64,000 nucleotides of DNA from Streptococcus canis (GCF_900636575.1 NZ_LR134293.1:617001-681000); one strand, 5' to 3'. Shown: positions 43,737 through 53,835, numbered from the stretch's first letter. The notes: a model not told the origin generated them from the letters alone. A program made the numbers and translations.

Positions 43737-44321
43737 ATGTCAAGTTCAAGATTAGAAGCATTCAGTGATGGTGTTTTAGCTATCATTATTACTATTATGG
43801 TCCTATCTTTAAAAGCTCCAGAAGCGGATTCTTTAAAAGCTTTGCTAAAAGTTGTACCTAGCCTACTAGCTTATGTTTTAAGCTTTGTTTATGTTGCAAT
43901 ATATTGGAATAACCACCATCACTTAATGAAACTAGTGAAAATAATCGATGGTAAAACCCTATGGTTTAACAATTTGTGGTTATTTTTTATTTCGCTGATT
44001 CCTTGGGCTACAGAATGGGTTAGTCGTTTTCACACTAGCTCTTTGCCTGTATTTATTTATGGTATAACGTTGCTAGGTACAGCTATTTCTTATTTCATTT
44101 TACAATCACAAGTTATTAAACTAAGCCCTAAACCATCGCTTTTAAAAGAGGCATTGGGCTCAGATATAAAAGGAAAAATATCTTTAGCTATATACATTTT
44201 TTCTGCAATTATTGCCTTCTATTCAGTGGTTGTATCAGAGTTAGGTTATCTGTCTGTTGCTCTTATATGGTTTATTCCAGATAAAAGAGTGGTTAAAGTT
44301 TTAGAGGATGAGAGCAGATAG
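43737..44321 (+). CDS. TMEM175/DUF1211-family potassium channel-like protein
   Basis: The 194-residue protein begins with the family signature RLEAFSDGVLAIIITIMVL, including the FSDG motif of the first pore helix. Five more transmembrane helices follow. Bacterial TMEM175 proteins form tetrameric K+-permeable channels. It follows the deacylase gene by 64 bases and overlaps the next long frame. Cargo; any role in island or host fitness is unknown. Confidence 0.82.
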   Translation: MSSSRLEAFSDGVLAIIITIMVLSLKAPEADSLKALLKVVPSLLAYVLSFVYVAIYWNNHHHLMKLVKIIDGKTLWFNNLWLFFISLIPWATEWVSRFHTSSLPVFIYGITLLGTAISYFILQSQVIKLSPKPSLLKEALGSDIKGKISLAIYIFSAIIAFYSVVVSELGYLSVALIWFIPDKRVVKVLEDESR

Positions 44322-44373
44322 GAAAACTTTATTGAGTATTCTTAAAATGAGTTTATCGAGAAAGGAACAGATT

Positions 44374-44625
44374 ATGAAAGAAAATAAATTATTGCCTGTC
44401 ATTAGTCTTATTATAAGTATTATCTCTTTGTTAGATAACTTCTTAATATTTATTTCTTATGGACATACTTACCTCTCTATAATAGCCATTATTCTAGCAA
44501 TCTTAAGCTTTTTTTATAACCAGCAAAGTAGGAAAGATTTATCGTGGATTGCACTTGGAATATCGTTAGTTTCCTTAGCAGTAACTATCTATTTTTACTA
44601 TCATCCAATTGTTATCCCATACTAA
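44374..44625 (+). CDS. Small membrane protein (83 residues)
   Basis: I start at MKENKLLPVISLI because GAGAAAGGAACAGATT precedes it; the longer frame from 44308 overlaps the channel gene. The protein has three hydrophobic segments with a short charged loop (YNQQSRKDLSW). It is probably co-transcribed with the channel gene and a following 54-residue membrane ORF. No family is recognised. Confidence 0.65.
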   Translation: MKENKLLPVISLIISIISLLDNFLIFISYGHTYLSIIAIILAILSFFYNQQSRKDLSWIALGISLVSLAVTIYFYYHPIVIPY

Positions 44626-44658
44626 GCCGCAACTATCACGAAGGGAGTAATACATCGT

Positions 44659-44823
44659 TTGATCACTTTAATCTTTTTTACCCTAAGCTTGGCTTTAACC
44701 GTAACGGGAGTAATCTCTCTTATTATCGGAAACTTAAAAAAACGTAATGACATTATTAAACACGGTGTTTTTAAAGCTGCTTTAGGGATTGCTATTCTAA
44801 TAATCATTAAACTATGCTTTTAA
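44659..44823 (+). CDS. Small membrane protein, probable TTG start (54 residues)
   Basis: The frame from TTG at 44659 has GGGAG 11 bases upstream and codes two hydrophobic helices (LIFFTLSLALTVTGVISLII and ALGIAILIIIKLCF) around a basic loop. It is shorter than usual annotation limits. It follows the 83-residue membrane protein and shares its character, so a paired small membrane module is possible. Confidence 0.45.
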   Translation: MITLIFFTLSLALTVTGVISLIIGNLKKRNDIIKHGVFKAALGIAILIIIKLCF

Positions 44824-45038
44824 CGAGAATTTAGAATCATTTGTATTTCTAAAGTTTCTGATACAGATTATCATGTTATTTGTTTATCAACGAAAGTGTT
44901 ACAGGTAAAATCTATTAGACTATTTATTGAGTAGTTGCATAAAGTGTTATAAAAATATGCATAAAATTATTTTTATTCATTTTGGTAACGCTAAGGAATG
45001 CTAAGAGCGCTAAAGACTATGCTTTCTAACTATACCCT

Positions 45039-45196
45039 TTGACTTCTTTATCAAACAAAGCTATAATGGACATAGAAAAAGGAGATTGCGTAAACAATCT
45101 CCTGTGGTAACACCGTTTAAGATGGCAGCCTTACCGTATTTGTTTATATTTTCTATAAACCGTCCACGATTGGCTAAAGTGTGGACGGTTTTTCTA
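45039..45196 (+). ncRNA. Candidate ~125-nt structured RNA
   Basis: A near-consensus promoter (TTGACT 45039-45044, 17-base spacer, TATAAT 45062-45067) would start near 45074. The RNA opens with a stable hairpin (GGAGATTG at 45081-45088 pairing with CAATCTCC at 45095-45102) and closes with a perfect 11-bp terminator stem (45157-45167 with 45181-45191) plus T5. The 5' hairpin buries a GGAG sequence. Frames in it run through the terminator, so a protein product is unlikely. Confidence 0.6.
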
Positions 45197-45351
45197 TTTG
45201 TTCTTGTTATTCATGATAGCTACTATCAGAGTACCAAAGGCAATCATTTTCCAGAGCTCGAATCTATGTAGACCTTGACCTAGTTTTTAGATATGCAAAA
45301 CTTGCTCTGAAACTCTTTATACCTTACCATTAGACCATAGAAAGGAAAAGC
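45197..45351. other. Leader of dinD
   Basis: No promoter is obvious. AGAAAGGAAAAGC precedes the dinD ATG. No further structure recognised. Confidence 0.3.
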
Positions 45352-46206
45352 ATGAACGAATTACAACATTATGACGAATTAGCTTTCGAAAATATTAAAC
45401 ACATAGATGAAAACGGTGTAGAGTTTTGGTATGCCCGTGAATTACAAACTGTTTTAGAGTATGCTAAATGGGACAATTTTTTAAACGTTATTGAGCGGGC
45501 TAAAATAGCTTGTGAAAACACTGGAAACCCCGTCGCTATGAATTTTCCTGAGGTCAGCAAAATTGTACAGCTCCCTCTAGGAGATAGGGAGATTAAAGAT
45601 TATAAACTATCTCGCTATGCCTGCTATTTGATTGTCCAAAATGGTGACCCTAGAAAAGAAGTCATTGCACTGGGTCAATCATATTTTGCTATTAAAACCC
45701 GTCAGCAAGAACTAGCTGATAATTTCAACAAACTCGATGAAGAGCACAAACGTTTAGCGATTCGCCAAGAGATGAAGGAACATAATAAATCATTAGCTGA
45801 AGCTGCTAAAATGTCGGGTGTCACTAACTACGGCAAGTTTCAAAACTTTGGATATAAAGGCCTTTATGGTGGGATGTCTATGCAAGATATTCATGATAGA
45901 AAAGAACTAGAAAAAGGGAAAAGTATTCTTGATTATATGGGTAGTGCTGAATTGGCCGCTAACTTATTCCGTGCTACTCAAACCGATGAAGTGTTAAGAA
46001 ATCGGCAGATACACGATGAAAATCTAGCTAACGATACACACTTTAACGTAGGTAGAACAATCAGAAAAACAATGCAGAAACTAGGCACAACTATGCCCGA
46101 AAATCTCCCTACACCTCGAGAGAGTATCCAAGATTTGAAAAAGAAACATAAACAACTAGATAAACAACCAGACGATAATCAACTTTCACTTTTTGATGAT
46201 ATGTAA
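45352..46206 (+). CDS. dinD: DNA damage-inducible protein D (DinD family)
   Basis: The 284-residue protein has the DinD layout: a BRO-like N-terminal domain (FWYARELQTVLEYAKWDNFLNVIERAKIAC), the KDYKLSRYACYLIVQNGDPRKEVIALGQSYFA motif and a C-terminal helical region ending in QLSLFDDM. E. coli DinD inhibits RecA filaments. It is typical of SpyCI islands near int, where it may tie island behaviour to DNA damage. Confidence 0.9.
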   Translation: MNELQHYDELAFENIKHIDENGVEFWYARELQTVLEYAKWDNFLNVIERAKIACENTGNPVAMNFPEVSKIVQLPLGDREIKDYKLSRYACYLIVQNGDPRKEVIALGQSYFAIKTRQQELADNFNKLDEEHKRLAIRQEMKEHNKSLAEAAKMSGVTNYGKFQNFGYKGLYGGMSMQDIHDRKELEKGKSILDYMGSAELAANLFRATQTDEVLRNRQIHDENLANDTHFNVGRTIRKTMQKLGTTMPENLPTPRESIQDLKKKHKQLDKQPDDNQLSLFDDM

Positions 46207-46457
46207 AAAATAGGCAATAATATCCTCGTATAGCTATTTCAACTCTCAATCATATAAATTTATCAACTTACCTCCAAAAAAACAAAAAAGCCCCCGCAAG
46301 TTTTCCACGCTCGCAAGGTCTTAAAAGCCTAATATTATACCATGATTTTCTTTTATAATATTTCGGTATTTACCCGATACCATTATTATACCATGATATG
46401 AACTAATCTAAAACCCTTTTGATAATAGCTTGCCTGCTGATGGAAAGGTTTATGATC
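46207..46457 (+). promoter_or_regulatory. int promoter and leader with direct repeats
   Basis: TATAAT at 46354-46359 may be the int -10. TATTATACCATGAT occurs at 46333-46346 and 46384-46397 (51 bp apart), flanking it. GGTAT/ATACC forms a small hairpin at about 46364-46382. The 30 bases at 46409-46438 match 39542-39571 at 28 positions. A GCCCCCGCAAG..CTCGC segment near 46291-46315 is a weak terminator for dinD. Confidence 0.5.
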
Positions 46458-47603
46458 ATGAAAATAACAGAGCATAAGAAGAAAAATGGTACAATCGTTT
46501 ATCGTGCTAGTATTTATCTAGGCATTGACCAAATGACAGGTAAGAGGGTAAAGACAAGTATAACAGGGAGGACGAGAAAAGAAGTTAATCAAAAAGCCAA
46601 GCACGCGCAGCTTGACTTCCTATCTAATGGATCTACAATTAAAAGAAGAGTTGCGATTAAAACATTTAAAGAACTTAGTCATTTATGGCTTGAAACCTAT
46701 AAGTTAACAGTAAAGCCTCAAACTTATGATGCTACTGTTACTAGACTTAATCGACATATTATGCCAACTCTGGGCAATATGAAGGTTGATAAGATAACCG
46801 CTAGTGATATTCAAATGCTGATTAATAGATTATCTAAATATTACGTCAATTATACTGCGGTACGTTCAGTCATCCGAAAAGTTCTCCAACAAGGAGTATT
46901 GCTAGGACTAATAGATTATAACCCAGCAAGAGATATTATCCTTCCAAGGAAGAAGCCAAACGCTAAGAAAAAAGTTAAGTTTATTAATCCGTCTGATTTG
47001 AAGTCTTTTTTAGAGCGTTTAGAAAGCGGCCAACACAAGCGCTATAACCTATACTTTGATTCAGTCCTCTACCAGCTTTTATTATCCACTGGTTTGAGGA
47101 TAGGCGAAGCCTGCGCATTGGAATGGGGAGATATTGACCTAGAAAATGGTACAATAGCTATCAATAAGACTTACAATAAAAATTTGAAGTTTTTGAGTAC
47201 AACTAAAACCCAGTCAGGCAATAGAGTGATTAGTATTGACCAAAAGACCATTAGAAGTCTAAAGCTCTACCAAATGAGACAGCGACAATTATTTAATGAA
47301 GTTGGTGCGCGTGTGTCAGAGGTAGTGTTTGCCACGCCAACAAGAAAGTATTTTAATGCTTCGGTTAGACAAAGTGCTTTAGATACTAGGTGTAAGGAAG
47401 CAGGGATTGAACGCTTTACTTTTCACGCTTTTAGACACACTCACGCTAGTTTATTGCTGAACGCTGGTATTAGTTATAAGGAACTTCAGTATCGCTTAGG
47501 ACATGCGAATATCAGCATGACTTTGGATATCTATGGCCATCTTTCTAAGGACAAAGAAAAAGAAGCCGTTTTATATTATGAAAAGGCTATGAATAATTTA
47601 TAG
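46458..47603 (+). CDS. int: Tyrosine recombinase (integrase) of the mutL island
   Basis: The start at 46458 is chosen because GGAAAGG lies 9 bases before it. The 381-residue protein has an arm-binding N-terminus (MKITEHKKKNGTIVYRASIYLG), a core-binding domain (about 60-165) and a catalytic domain with Arg in STGLRIGEAC, HAFRHTHAS, GHANISMT and Tyr in LDIYGHL. It lies 95 bases from the mutL start. It is expected to catalyse insertion into the 5' end of mutL and excision, as SpyCI integrases do in S. pyogenes. Confidence 0.94.
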   Translation: MKITEHKKKNGTIVYRASIYLGIDQMTGKRVKTSITGRTRKEVNQKAKHAQLDFLSNGSTIKRRVAIKTFKELSHLWLETYKLTVKPQTYDATVTRLNRHIMPTLGNMKVDKITASDIQMLINRLSKYYVNYTAVRSVIRKVLQQGVLLGLIDYNPARDIILPRKKPNAKKKVKFINPSDLKSFLERLESGQHKRYNLYFDSVLYQLLLSTGLRIGEACALEWGDIDLENGTIAINKTYNKNLKFLSTTKTQSGNRVISIDQKTIRSLKLYQMRQRQLFNEVGARVSEVVFATPTRKYFNASVRQSALDTRCKEAGIERFTFHAFRHTHASLLLNAGISYKELQYRLGHANISMTLDIYGHLSKDKEKEAVLYYEKAMNNL

Positions 47604-47663
47604 GTCCACAAAAAAGTCCACAAATTAATATTTTGAGAGGTGTAAACCTAATGAAACCTTGTT
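47603..47663. repeat. Right end of the island: arm-type sites and attR candidate
   Basis: GGTCCACAAA (47603-47612) and AGTCCACAAA (47615-47624) follow the int stop. AAACCTTGTT at 47654-47663 equals 27524-27533 and lies 35 bases before the mutL ATG. The layout arm-core-mutL fits an integrated attR. Confidence 0.5.
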
Positions 47664-47697
47664 ATATCAACGTTTAGAAAGTGTTAAAAACAAAATT

Positions 47698-49680
47698 ATG
47701 ACAAACATTATTGAATTACCGGAAGTTCTCGCCAACCAAATCGCAGCTGGTGAGGTTGTAGAAAGACCAGCAAGTGTTGTCAAGGAGTTGGTTGAGAATG
47801 CTATTGATGCTAAAAGTAGCCAGATTACCATTGAAATTGAAGAGTCTGGTCTTAAAATGATACAGATTACAGACAATGGTGAAGGGATGTCACATGAAGA
47901 CCTACCCTTGAGTTTGCGTCGTCATGCCACCAGTAAAATTAAAAGTCAGAGTGACCTTTTTCGAATTAGGACGCTTGGATTTCGAGGAGAAGCTTTACCG
48001 TCGGTTGCCTCCATTAGTAAAATCACGATAAAAACTGCAACAAAAGAAGCTATACATGGCTCTATTCTCGTTGCTACGGGTGGGAAAATTGAGACGCTTG
48101 AACCAATCTCAACACCTATTGGAACCAAAATTAAGGTTGAAAACCTTTTTTACAACACTCCTGCCCGCCTCAAATACATGAAAAGTTTACAGGCAGAATT
48201 AGCTCACATTGTAGATGTGGTCAATCGGTTGAGTTTGGCTCACCCAGAAGTTGCTTTTACACTGATTAGTGATGGTCGTCAATTAACTCAGACCTCAGGG
48301 ACTGGCGATTTGCGCCAAGCTATTGCTGGTATTTACGGCTTGAATACTGCGAAGAAAATGATTGCTATCTCTAATGCTGATCTGGATTTTGAAGTGTCTG
48401 GATATGTCAGTTTACCAGAGTTGACACGTGCTAATCGAAACTATATGACAATTTTAATCAATGGACGCTACATTAAAAACTTCTTGCTCAATCGAGCTAT
48501 CTTAGATGGTTATGGTTCTAAATTGATGGTTGGACGTTTTCCGATTGTTGTGATTGCTATTCAGCTTGATCCTTACTTAGCTGATGTCAATGTCCACCCC
48601 ACAAAGCAAGAGGTTCGTATTTCAAAAGAGCGTGAGTTGATGGCTTTAATCAGTGCAGCTATTTCTGAAAGCCTTAGGGAACAAGACTTAATTCCAGATG
48701 CACTTGAAAATTTAGCCAAATCAAGCACACGACATTTTTCCAAACCAGAGCAAACACAACTTCCTTTACAGTCTAGGGGACTTTACTATGATCCGCAAAA
48801 GAATGACTTTTTTGTCAAAGAATCGGCTGTCGCGGAAAAAATGCCTGAAACTGATTTTCATTACGGCGATGTTGACAACTGTGTAAAGGTTGAAAAGACA
48901 GAGTCGCTACCTCACTCAGAAGAAGACACAGGACCTTCTTCAGTAAAGCATGCTAGCCGTCCCCAAGATAGTTTAGTGAATCCTGATCATCCTGACTTTG
49001 ACTTAAAAAATAAACAAAAGTTATCTCAAATGTTGGATCGCTTGGAAAATGAAGAAAAATCAGCATTTCCTGAATTAGATTATTTTGGTCAGATGCATGG
49101 GACTTATCTTTTTGCTCAAGGCAAAGATGGTTTATTTATCATTGACCAACACGCTGCCCAAGAGCGGGTTAAATATGAATATTATCGTGATAAGATTGGC
49201 GATGTTGACAGTAGTTTACAGCAGTTGTTAGTGCCTTACTTATTTGAGTTTTCTGGTTCGGATTTCATTAATTTACAGGAAAAAATGACACTTCTAAATG
49301 AAGTCGGTATCTTTCTGGAAGTTTATGGGCACAATACTTTCATTCTGAGGGAACACCCTATCTGGATGAAAGAAGAAGAGATTGAATCTGGTGTCTATGA
49401 AATGTGTGATATGTTACTTTTGACAAATGAGGTATCTGTCAAAACTTATCGAGCAGAGTTAGCGATTATGATGAGCTGTAAACGGTCTATTAAAGCTAAT
49501 CACAGTTTAGATGATTATTCAGCAAGGAATCTTTTGCTGCAATTAGCGCAATGCCAAAATCCTTATAACTGTCCTCATGGCAGACCCGTTTTGATTAACT
49601 TTAGCAAGGCAGATATGGAAAAAATGTTCCGTCGTATCCAAGAAAATCACACTAGTCTACGAGAATTAGGAAAATATTAG
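47698..49680 (+). CDS. mutL: DNA mismatch repair protein MutL
   Basis: The 660-residue protein starts at ATG 47698 by family alignment ([20 protein letters not shown]). It has the GHKL ATPase motifs ENAIDA (33-38), DNGEG (59-63) and TLGFRGEAL, a variable linker and the C-terminal dimer domain with [12 protein letters not shown] and CPHGRP. MutL links MutS recognition to repair. The island lies directly upstream, so mutL lacks readthrough from mutS and must rely on island-borne transcription while it is integrated. No strong promoter is visible within 100 bases; AGAAAG precedes the ATG weakly. Confidence 0.97.
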   Translation: MTNIIELPEVLANQIAAGEVVERPASVVKELVENAIDAKSSQITIEIEESGLKMIQITDNGEGMSHEDLPLSLRRHATSKIKSQSDLFRIRTLGFRGEALPSVASISKITIKTATKEAIHGSILVATGGKIETLEPISTPIGTKIKVENLFYNTPARLKYMKSLQAELAHIVDVVNRLSLAHPEVAFTLISDGRQLTQTSGTGDLRQAIAGIYGLNTAKKMIAISNADLDFEVSGYVSLPELTRANRNYMTILINGRYIKNFLLNRAILDGYGSKLMVGRFPIVVIAIQLDPYLADVNVHPTKQEVRISKERELMALISAAISESLREQDLIPDALENLAKSSTRHFSKPEQTQLPLQSRGLYYDPQKNDFFVKESAVAEKMPETDFHYGDVDNCVKVEKTESLPHSEEDTGPSSVKHASRPQDSLVNPDHPDFDLKNKQKLSQMLDRLENEEKSAFPELDYFGQMHGTYLFAQGKDGLFIIDQHAAQERVKYEYYRDKIGDVDSSLQQLLVPYLFEFSGSDFINLQEKMTLLNEVGIFLEVYGHNTFILREHPIWMKEEEIESGVYEMCDMLLLTNEVSVKTYRAELAIMMSCKRSIKANHSLDDYSARNLLLQLAQCQNPYNCPHGRPVLINFSKADMEKMFRRIQENHTSLRELGKY

Positions 49681-49690
49681 AGAGAATGAG

Positions 49691-50929
49691 ATGCAAGAAT
49701 TTTTACACCTACCTAAGCAAATTCAGCTGAGACAGTTGGTCCGTTTTGTGACCATTACTCTAGGCAGTAGTATTTTTCCCTTTATGGCCATGTATTATAC
49801 GACTTACTTTGGTACTTTTTGGACAGGCATCTTGATGACGGCAACCAGTTTGGCAGGATTTATTGGCACTTTGTATGGAGGTCATTTATCAGATGCTCTT
49901 GGTCGAAAGAAAGTCATTATGATTGGGTCAATAGGGACAACAGTAGGCTGGTTTCTGACCATTTTAGCTAATTTACCTAATGCAGTTATTCCTTGGTTAA
50001 CCTTTGCGGGTATCTTATTGGTAGAAATTGCTTCTAGTTTTTATGGACCTGCCTACGAAGCTATGTTGATTGATTTGACTGATGACAGTAATCGCCGTTT
50101 TGTTTACACTATCAATTATTGGTTTATCAATATTGCTGTCATGTTTGGCGCAGGGCTATCCGGGCTTTTTTATGACCACTACTTTTTAGCCTTGTTAGTA
50201 GCCTTGTTGCTGGTAAATGTGTTCTGTTTTGGCATTGCTTATTATTATTTTGATGAGACCAGACCAGAGACAGACTCTTTTGAACATGGTAAAGGCTTGC
50301 TGGCTAGTTTTCAGAATTACCGTCAAGTGTTTCATGATCGGGCTTTTGTCTTGTTTACCCTAGGCGCCATCTTTTCTGCCAGTATCTGGATGCAGATGGA
50401 TAACTATGTGCCAGTCCATTTGAAACTGTATTTTCAGCCAATAACTGTGTTAGGTTTTCAAGTGACCAGTTCTAAAATGTTGTCATTAATGGTTTTTACC
50501 AATACATTGCTGATTGTCCTTTTCATGACAGTAGTAAATAACTTAACGGAAAAATGGAAACTACTACCTCAACTTGTGATTGGTTCTTTACTATTTACTC
50601 TGGGCATGCTCTTGGCATTTACCTTGACGCAGCTCTATGCCATCTGGCTATCAGTTGTTTTATTAACCATTGGGGAAATGATAACTGTCCCTGCCAGTCA
50701 AGTCTTACGTGCTAATATGATGGATCATTCTAAAATAGGTTCTTACACGGGCTTTGTGTCAATGGCGCAACCCTTAGGTGCTATTTTGGCTAGCCTACTA
50801 GTCTCTGTGAGCCATTTTACAGGCCCTTTAGGGGTGCAATGCTTATTTGTAATTATTGCTGCGCTAGGTATTTATTTTACTGTTGTTTCTGCAAAAATGA
50901 AAAAGGTGTCATATGTACGATTATATTAA
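49691..50929 (+). CDS. lmrP: Major facilitator superfamily multidrug transporter (LmrP-like)
   Basis: The 412-residue protein has 12 membrane helices and the MFS motif [13 protein letters not shown] (about 62-73). The sequence resembles lactococcal LmrP, a proton-driven multidrug pump. It starts 10 bases after mutL stops and overlaps ruvA by 17 bases, so it is part of the mutL operon and would also be affected by the island. Confidence 0.88.
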   Translation: MQEFLHLPKQIQLRQLVRFVTITLGSSIFPFMAMYYTTYFGTFWTGILMTATSLAGFIGTLYGGHLSDALGRKKVIMIGSIGTTVGWFLTILANLPNAVIPWLTFAGILLVEIASSFYGPAYEAMLIDLTDDSNRRFVYTINYWFINIAVMFGAGLSGLFYDHYFLALLVALLLVNVFCFGIAYYYFDETRPETDSFEHGKGLLASFQNYRQVFHDRAFVLFTLGAIFSASIWMQMDNYVPVHLKLYFQPITVLGFQVTSSKMLSLMVFTNTLLIVLFMTVVNNLTEKWKLLPQLVIGSLLFTLGMLLAFTLTQLYAIWLSVVLLTIGEMITVPASQVLRANMMDHSKIGSYTGFVSMAQPLGAILASLLVSVSHFTGPLGVQCLFVIIAALGIYFTVVSAKMKKVSYVRLY

Positions 50930-51509
50930 AGGTCAGTTGACCAAAATTACGGCAAAATACATTGTCGTTGAAACCAATGGACTAGGCTATATTATCAATG
51001 TAGCCAATCCTTATAGCTTTACAGATAGTGTCAACCAACTGGTAACTATTTATCTGCATCAAGTTATTCGTGAGGATGCTCACTTGTTGTTTGGCTTTCA
51101 CACAGAAGACGAAAAAGATGTTTTTCTGAAATTAATTTCTGTCTCAGGTATTGGTCCAACAACAGCCTTAGCTATCGTTGCGGTTGATGATAATCAGGGA
51201 CTTGTTAATGCCATTGATAACAGTGACATTAAATACTTGATGAAATTTCCTAAGATTGGTAAAAAAACAGCTCAGCAAATGGTGCTTGACTTAGCTGGCA
51301 AATTTGTGGAGGCTCCACAAGAGACTGGTAAGACCAAAGTGAACAACCATACAGCAGGTAATCCTCAACTAGACGAAGCGATCGAAGCTCTCCTTGCCCT
51401 CGGTTATAAGGCAACAGAATTGAAGAAAATTCGTGCTTTCTTTGAAGGAACTTCTGAAACGGCCGAACAATACATCAAATCAGCCCTTAAACTATTAATG
51501 AAAGGCTAG
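50913..51509 (+). CDS. ruvA: Holliday junction DNA helicase subunit RuvA
   Basis: The 198-residue protein has the N-terminal OB fold ([20 protein letters not shown]), two helix-hairpin-helix motifs ([13 protein letters not shown] near 80 and [19 protein letters not shown] near 115) and the C-terminal domain that contacts RuvB ([21 protein letters not shown]). RuvA binds Holliday junctions. It is in the mutL-lmrP-ruvA-tag operon. Confidence 0.96.
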   Translation: MYDYIKGQLTKITAKYIVVETNGLGYIINVANPYSFTDSVNQLVTIYLHQVIREDAHLLFGFHTEDEKDVFLKLISVSGIGPTTALAIVAVDDNQGLVNAIDNSDIKYLMKFPKIGKKTAQQMVLDLAGKFVEAPQETGKTKVNNHTAGNPQLDEAIEALLALGYKATELKKIRAFFEGTSETAEQYIKSALKLLMKG

Positions 51510-51518
51510 GTGTTTCAC

Positions 51519-52091
51519 ATGAAACGTTGTTCATGGGTTCCAGAAGATAATCAATTATATTGTGATTACCATGATTTAGAATGGGGTCAGCCCCTGCATA
51601 ACGATAGAGATTTCTTTGAGCTGCTTTGCCTAGAAAGCTATCAGTCTGGTCTGTCTTGGCTGACTGTCTTAAAGAAACGCCAAGCTTTCAGAGCAGTTTT
51701 TCATCATTATGATATTGCGTCGGTGGCAGCCTTTACCTCGGAGGAAATGGCTGACGCTTTACAGAATCCATCTATTATCCGACACAAATTAAAGTTAGCA
51801 GCAACTGTCAACAACGCTATCGCCGTACAGAAAATTCAAGAAGAATTTGGCAGTTTTTCAGCCTATCTATGGGACTTTGTAGGAGGACAACCACTTGACA
51901 ACCTTGTCAATCAAGATCACCCTGTTCCTACTCAAACAGATTTATCGGTTCGTTTAGCGAAAGATCTAAAGACAAGAGGATTTCGATTTTTAGGACCTAC
52001 AACGGTTTATTCTTTTATGCAAGCATCAGGTCTGGTAAATGACCATGAAGAAAGCTGTGCTTTTAACTTAATAACAACCAAAAGGAGATAA
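51519..52091 (+). CDS. tag: 3-methyladenine DNA glycosylase I
   Basis: The 190-residue enzyme removes 3-methyladenine. It shows the Tag motifs MKRCSWV, YHDLEWGQPLHNDRDFFELL, ESYQSGLSWLTVLKKR and FLGPTTVYSFMQASGLVNDH, with the Cys and His residues that hold the zinc snap (Cys at 4 and near the end, His in DYHD and NDHEESC). I start at ATG 51519, with AGG 8 bases before it, not at the GTG at 51510 directly after the ruvA stop. Confidence 0.95.
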   Translation: MKRCSWVPEDNQLYCDYHDLEWGQPLHNDRDFFELLCLESYQSGLSWLTVLKKRQAFRAVFHHYDIASVAAFTSEEMADALQNPSIIRHKLKLAATVNNAIAVQKIQEEFGSFSAYLWDFVGGQPLDNLVNQDHPVPTQTDLSVRLAKDLKTRGFRFLGPTTVYSFMQASGLVNDHEESCAFNLITTKRR

Positions 52092-52093
52092 TG

Positions 52094-52447
52094 ATGAATC
52101 TTAATCAAACAGACCTTATTGTTTCGGAGGTTCCAAAGACTAGCCAAACTTTAGCGTCAATGCTTAATTTACCCGTGGATTAGGCAGATGAGCATTTTGC
52201 ACAGTTCACTCTAGGAAGTCATTGTTTAATGGTAACAGATCAGCCCCTCAAACCAATTCAGTCCCTTCAGTGAGGAGTCGTTCTTCATATTGAAGTTGAC
52301 TCTGTTGACAAGGAAGCGGAACGCTTAAAATCCTCAGGTTTTCCCATCAGTAATGGTCCAGTCAAGACAGCATGGGGAACCTATTCGGTCTGGGTGGAAG
52401 GGCCAGAAGGTATTACTATTGATTTTTATCAATTTAGGAAAGACTAG
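52094..52447 (+). pseudogene. VOC (glyoxalase/bleomycin-resistance) family pseudogene with two nonsense codons
   Basis: The frame from ATG 52094 (AGGAGATAATG overlap with tag) stays open through 117 codons apart from TAG at codon 30 (52181) and TGA at codon 60 (52271). The C-terminal part reads as a VOC domain (GVVLHIEVDSVDKEAERLKSSGFPI ... WVEGPEGITIDFYQF). There is no frameshift, so decay is recent. The family includes metal-dependent lyases and resistance proteins; no substrate is inferred. Confidence 0.8.
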
Positions 52448-52485
52448 AAAATGTTGCTGAATTGACGGAAAATAAGGAACCAGAT

Positions 52486-52520
52486 AATCTCCTAATTCTT
52501 CGTGAATTGGGAGATTTTTT
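52486..52520 (+). terminator. Terminator ending the mutL-tag-VOC unit
   Basis: AATCTCC..AATTC pairs with GAATT..GGAGATT and is followed by TTTTTTG. Confidence 0.8.
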
Positions 52521-52538
52521 GATAAAATGAAATCAGAT

Positions 52539-52546
52539 TACGAATA
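52539..52546 (+). promoter_or_regulatory. CIN box (ComX/SigX promoter) of cinA-recA
   Basis: TACGAATA, the exact streptococcal CIN (com) box, 17 bases before the cinA ATG. Control of cinA-recA by SigX at this box is established for streptococci. Confidence 0.9.
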
Positions 52547-52563
52547 GATAAGTAGGTGGGGAA

Positions 52564-53835
52564 ATGAAAGCTGAACTGATTGCAGTAGGTACCGAAATTT
52601 TGACTGGTCAAATTGTGAATACCAATGCCCAATTTTTGTCGGAGAAAATGGCAGAGCTAGGCATTGATGTCTATTTCCAGACAGCAGTTGGTGATAATGA
52701 AGAGCGTCTACTTTCTGTGATTGCTATTGCTAGTCAACGGAGTGATTTGGTCATTTTATGCGGTGGTCTTGGACCTACCGAAGATGATTTAACCAAGCAA
52801 ACCCTAGCAAAATTTTTGAAGAAAGATTTGGTTTTTGATGCTCAAGCGAGTCAAAAACTAGATGACTTTTTTGCCAGTCGTAAGCAGTCATCTCGAACAC
52901 CAAATAATGAGAGGCAGGCACAACTTATTGCTGGATCAAGACCTTTACAAAATAAGACAGGGTTGGCAGTTGGTGGTTTGATTACGGTTGATGATGTGAC
53001 TTACGTTGTTTTACCGGGTCCTCCTAGTGAACTAAAGCCTATGGTTAATCAGGAATTAGTACCTTTTCTGGCGCATCAGTCTAGCAAACTTTATTCGAAG
53101 GTTTTACGCTTTTTTGGGATTGGCGAGAGTCAATTAGTAACGATTTTATCAGATTTTATTGAAAATCAGACTGATCCCACTATTGCGCCTTATGCTAAGA
53201 CTGGGGAGGTCACTCTTCGCTTATCAACAAAAGCTAAGGACCAGACTTTAGCAGATAAGAAACTAGCCCAGTTAGAAGCTCAGCTATTATCCCAAAAAAC
53301 TCCTGACAATCAGCCTTTATCAGATTTTCTTTATGGCTATGGAGAGGATAATTCCTTGGCGCGTGAGACATTTGAGCTCTTAATAAAAAATGATAAGACA
53401 ATTACAGCAGCAGAAAGTCTAACCGCGGGATTATTTCAGTCAACTTTGGCGAATTTTTCAGGAGCTTCCCAAGTATTCAATGGAGGTTTTGTGACTTATA
53501 GCATGGAAGAAAAAGCCAAAATGCTAGATATTCCTTTAGAAGATTTGAAATCATATGGAGTTGTTAGTGCTTATACGGCCGAGAAGATGGCGGGACAAGC
53601 AAGGTTATTGACTGGTGCTGATATTGGGGTGAGTTTAACAGGTGTTGCTGGGCCAGATATGTTGGAGAACCAGCCTGTAGGTACAGTTTTCATTGGCCTT
53701 GCCACTCAAAATAAGGTAGAATCAATGAAGGTTTTAATTGGGGGACGGAGCCGTTCAGATGTGCGTCATATTGCGACTTTACATGCTTTTAATATGGTCC
53801 GTAAAACTTTATTAAAACCTAAAAATTTGCTATAA
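52564..53835 (+). CDS. cinA: Competence/damage-inducible protein CinA
   Basis: The 423-residue protein has an N-terminal MoCF/COG1058 domain ([20 protein letters not shown]) and a C-terminal nicotinamide-nucleotide amidase (PncC) domain from about 265 with [24 protein letters not shown] and [11 protein letters not shown]. In streptococci CinA brings RecA to the membrane during transformation. A CIN box lies upstream and recA follows after 104 bases. Confidence 0.95.
   Translation: MKAELIAVGTEILTGQIVNTNAQFLSEKMAELGIDVYFQTAVGDNEERLLSVIAIASQRSDLVILCGGLGPTEDDLTKQTLAKFLKKDLVFDAQASQKLDDFFASRKQSSRTPNNERQAQLIAGSRPLQNKTGLAVGGLITVDDVTYVVLPGPPSELKPMVNQELVPFLAHQSSKLYSKVLRFFGIGESQLVTILSDFIENQTDPTIAPYAKTGEVTLRLSTKAKDQTLADKKLAQLEAQLLSQKTPDNQPLSDFLYGYGEDNSLARETFELLIKNDKTITAAESLTAGLFQSTLANFSGASQVFNGGFVTYSMEEKAKMLDIPLEDLKSYGVVSAYTAEKMAGQARLLTGADIGVSLTGVAGPDMLENQPVGTVFIGLATQNKVESMKVLIGGRSRSDVRHIATLHAFNMVRKTLLKPKNLL

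Noticed and set aside
45086..45271. 61-codon ORF in the ncRNA region
   Set aside because: It begins with TTG inside the 5' hairpin and runs through the perfect terminator stem.
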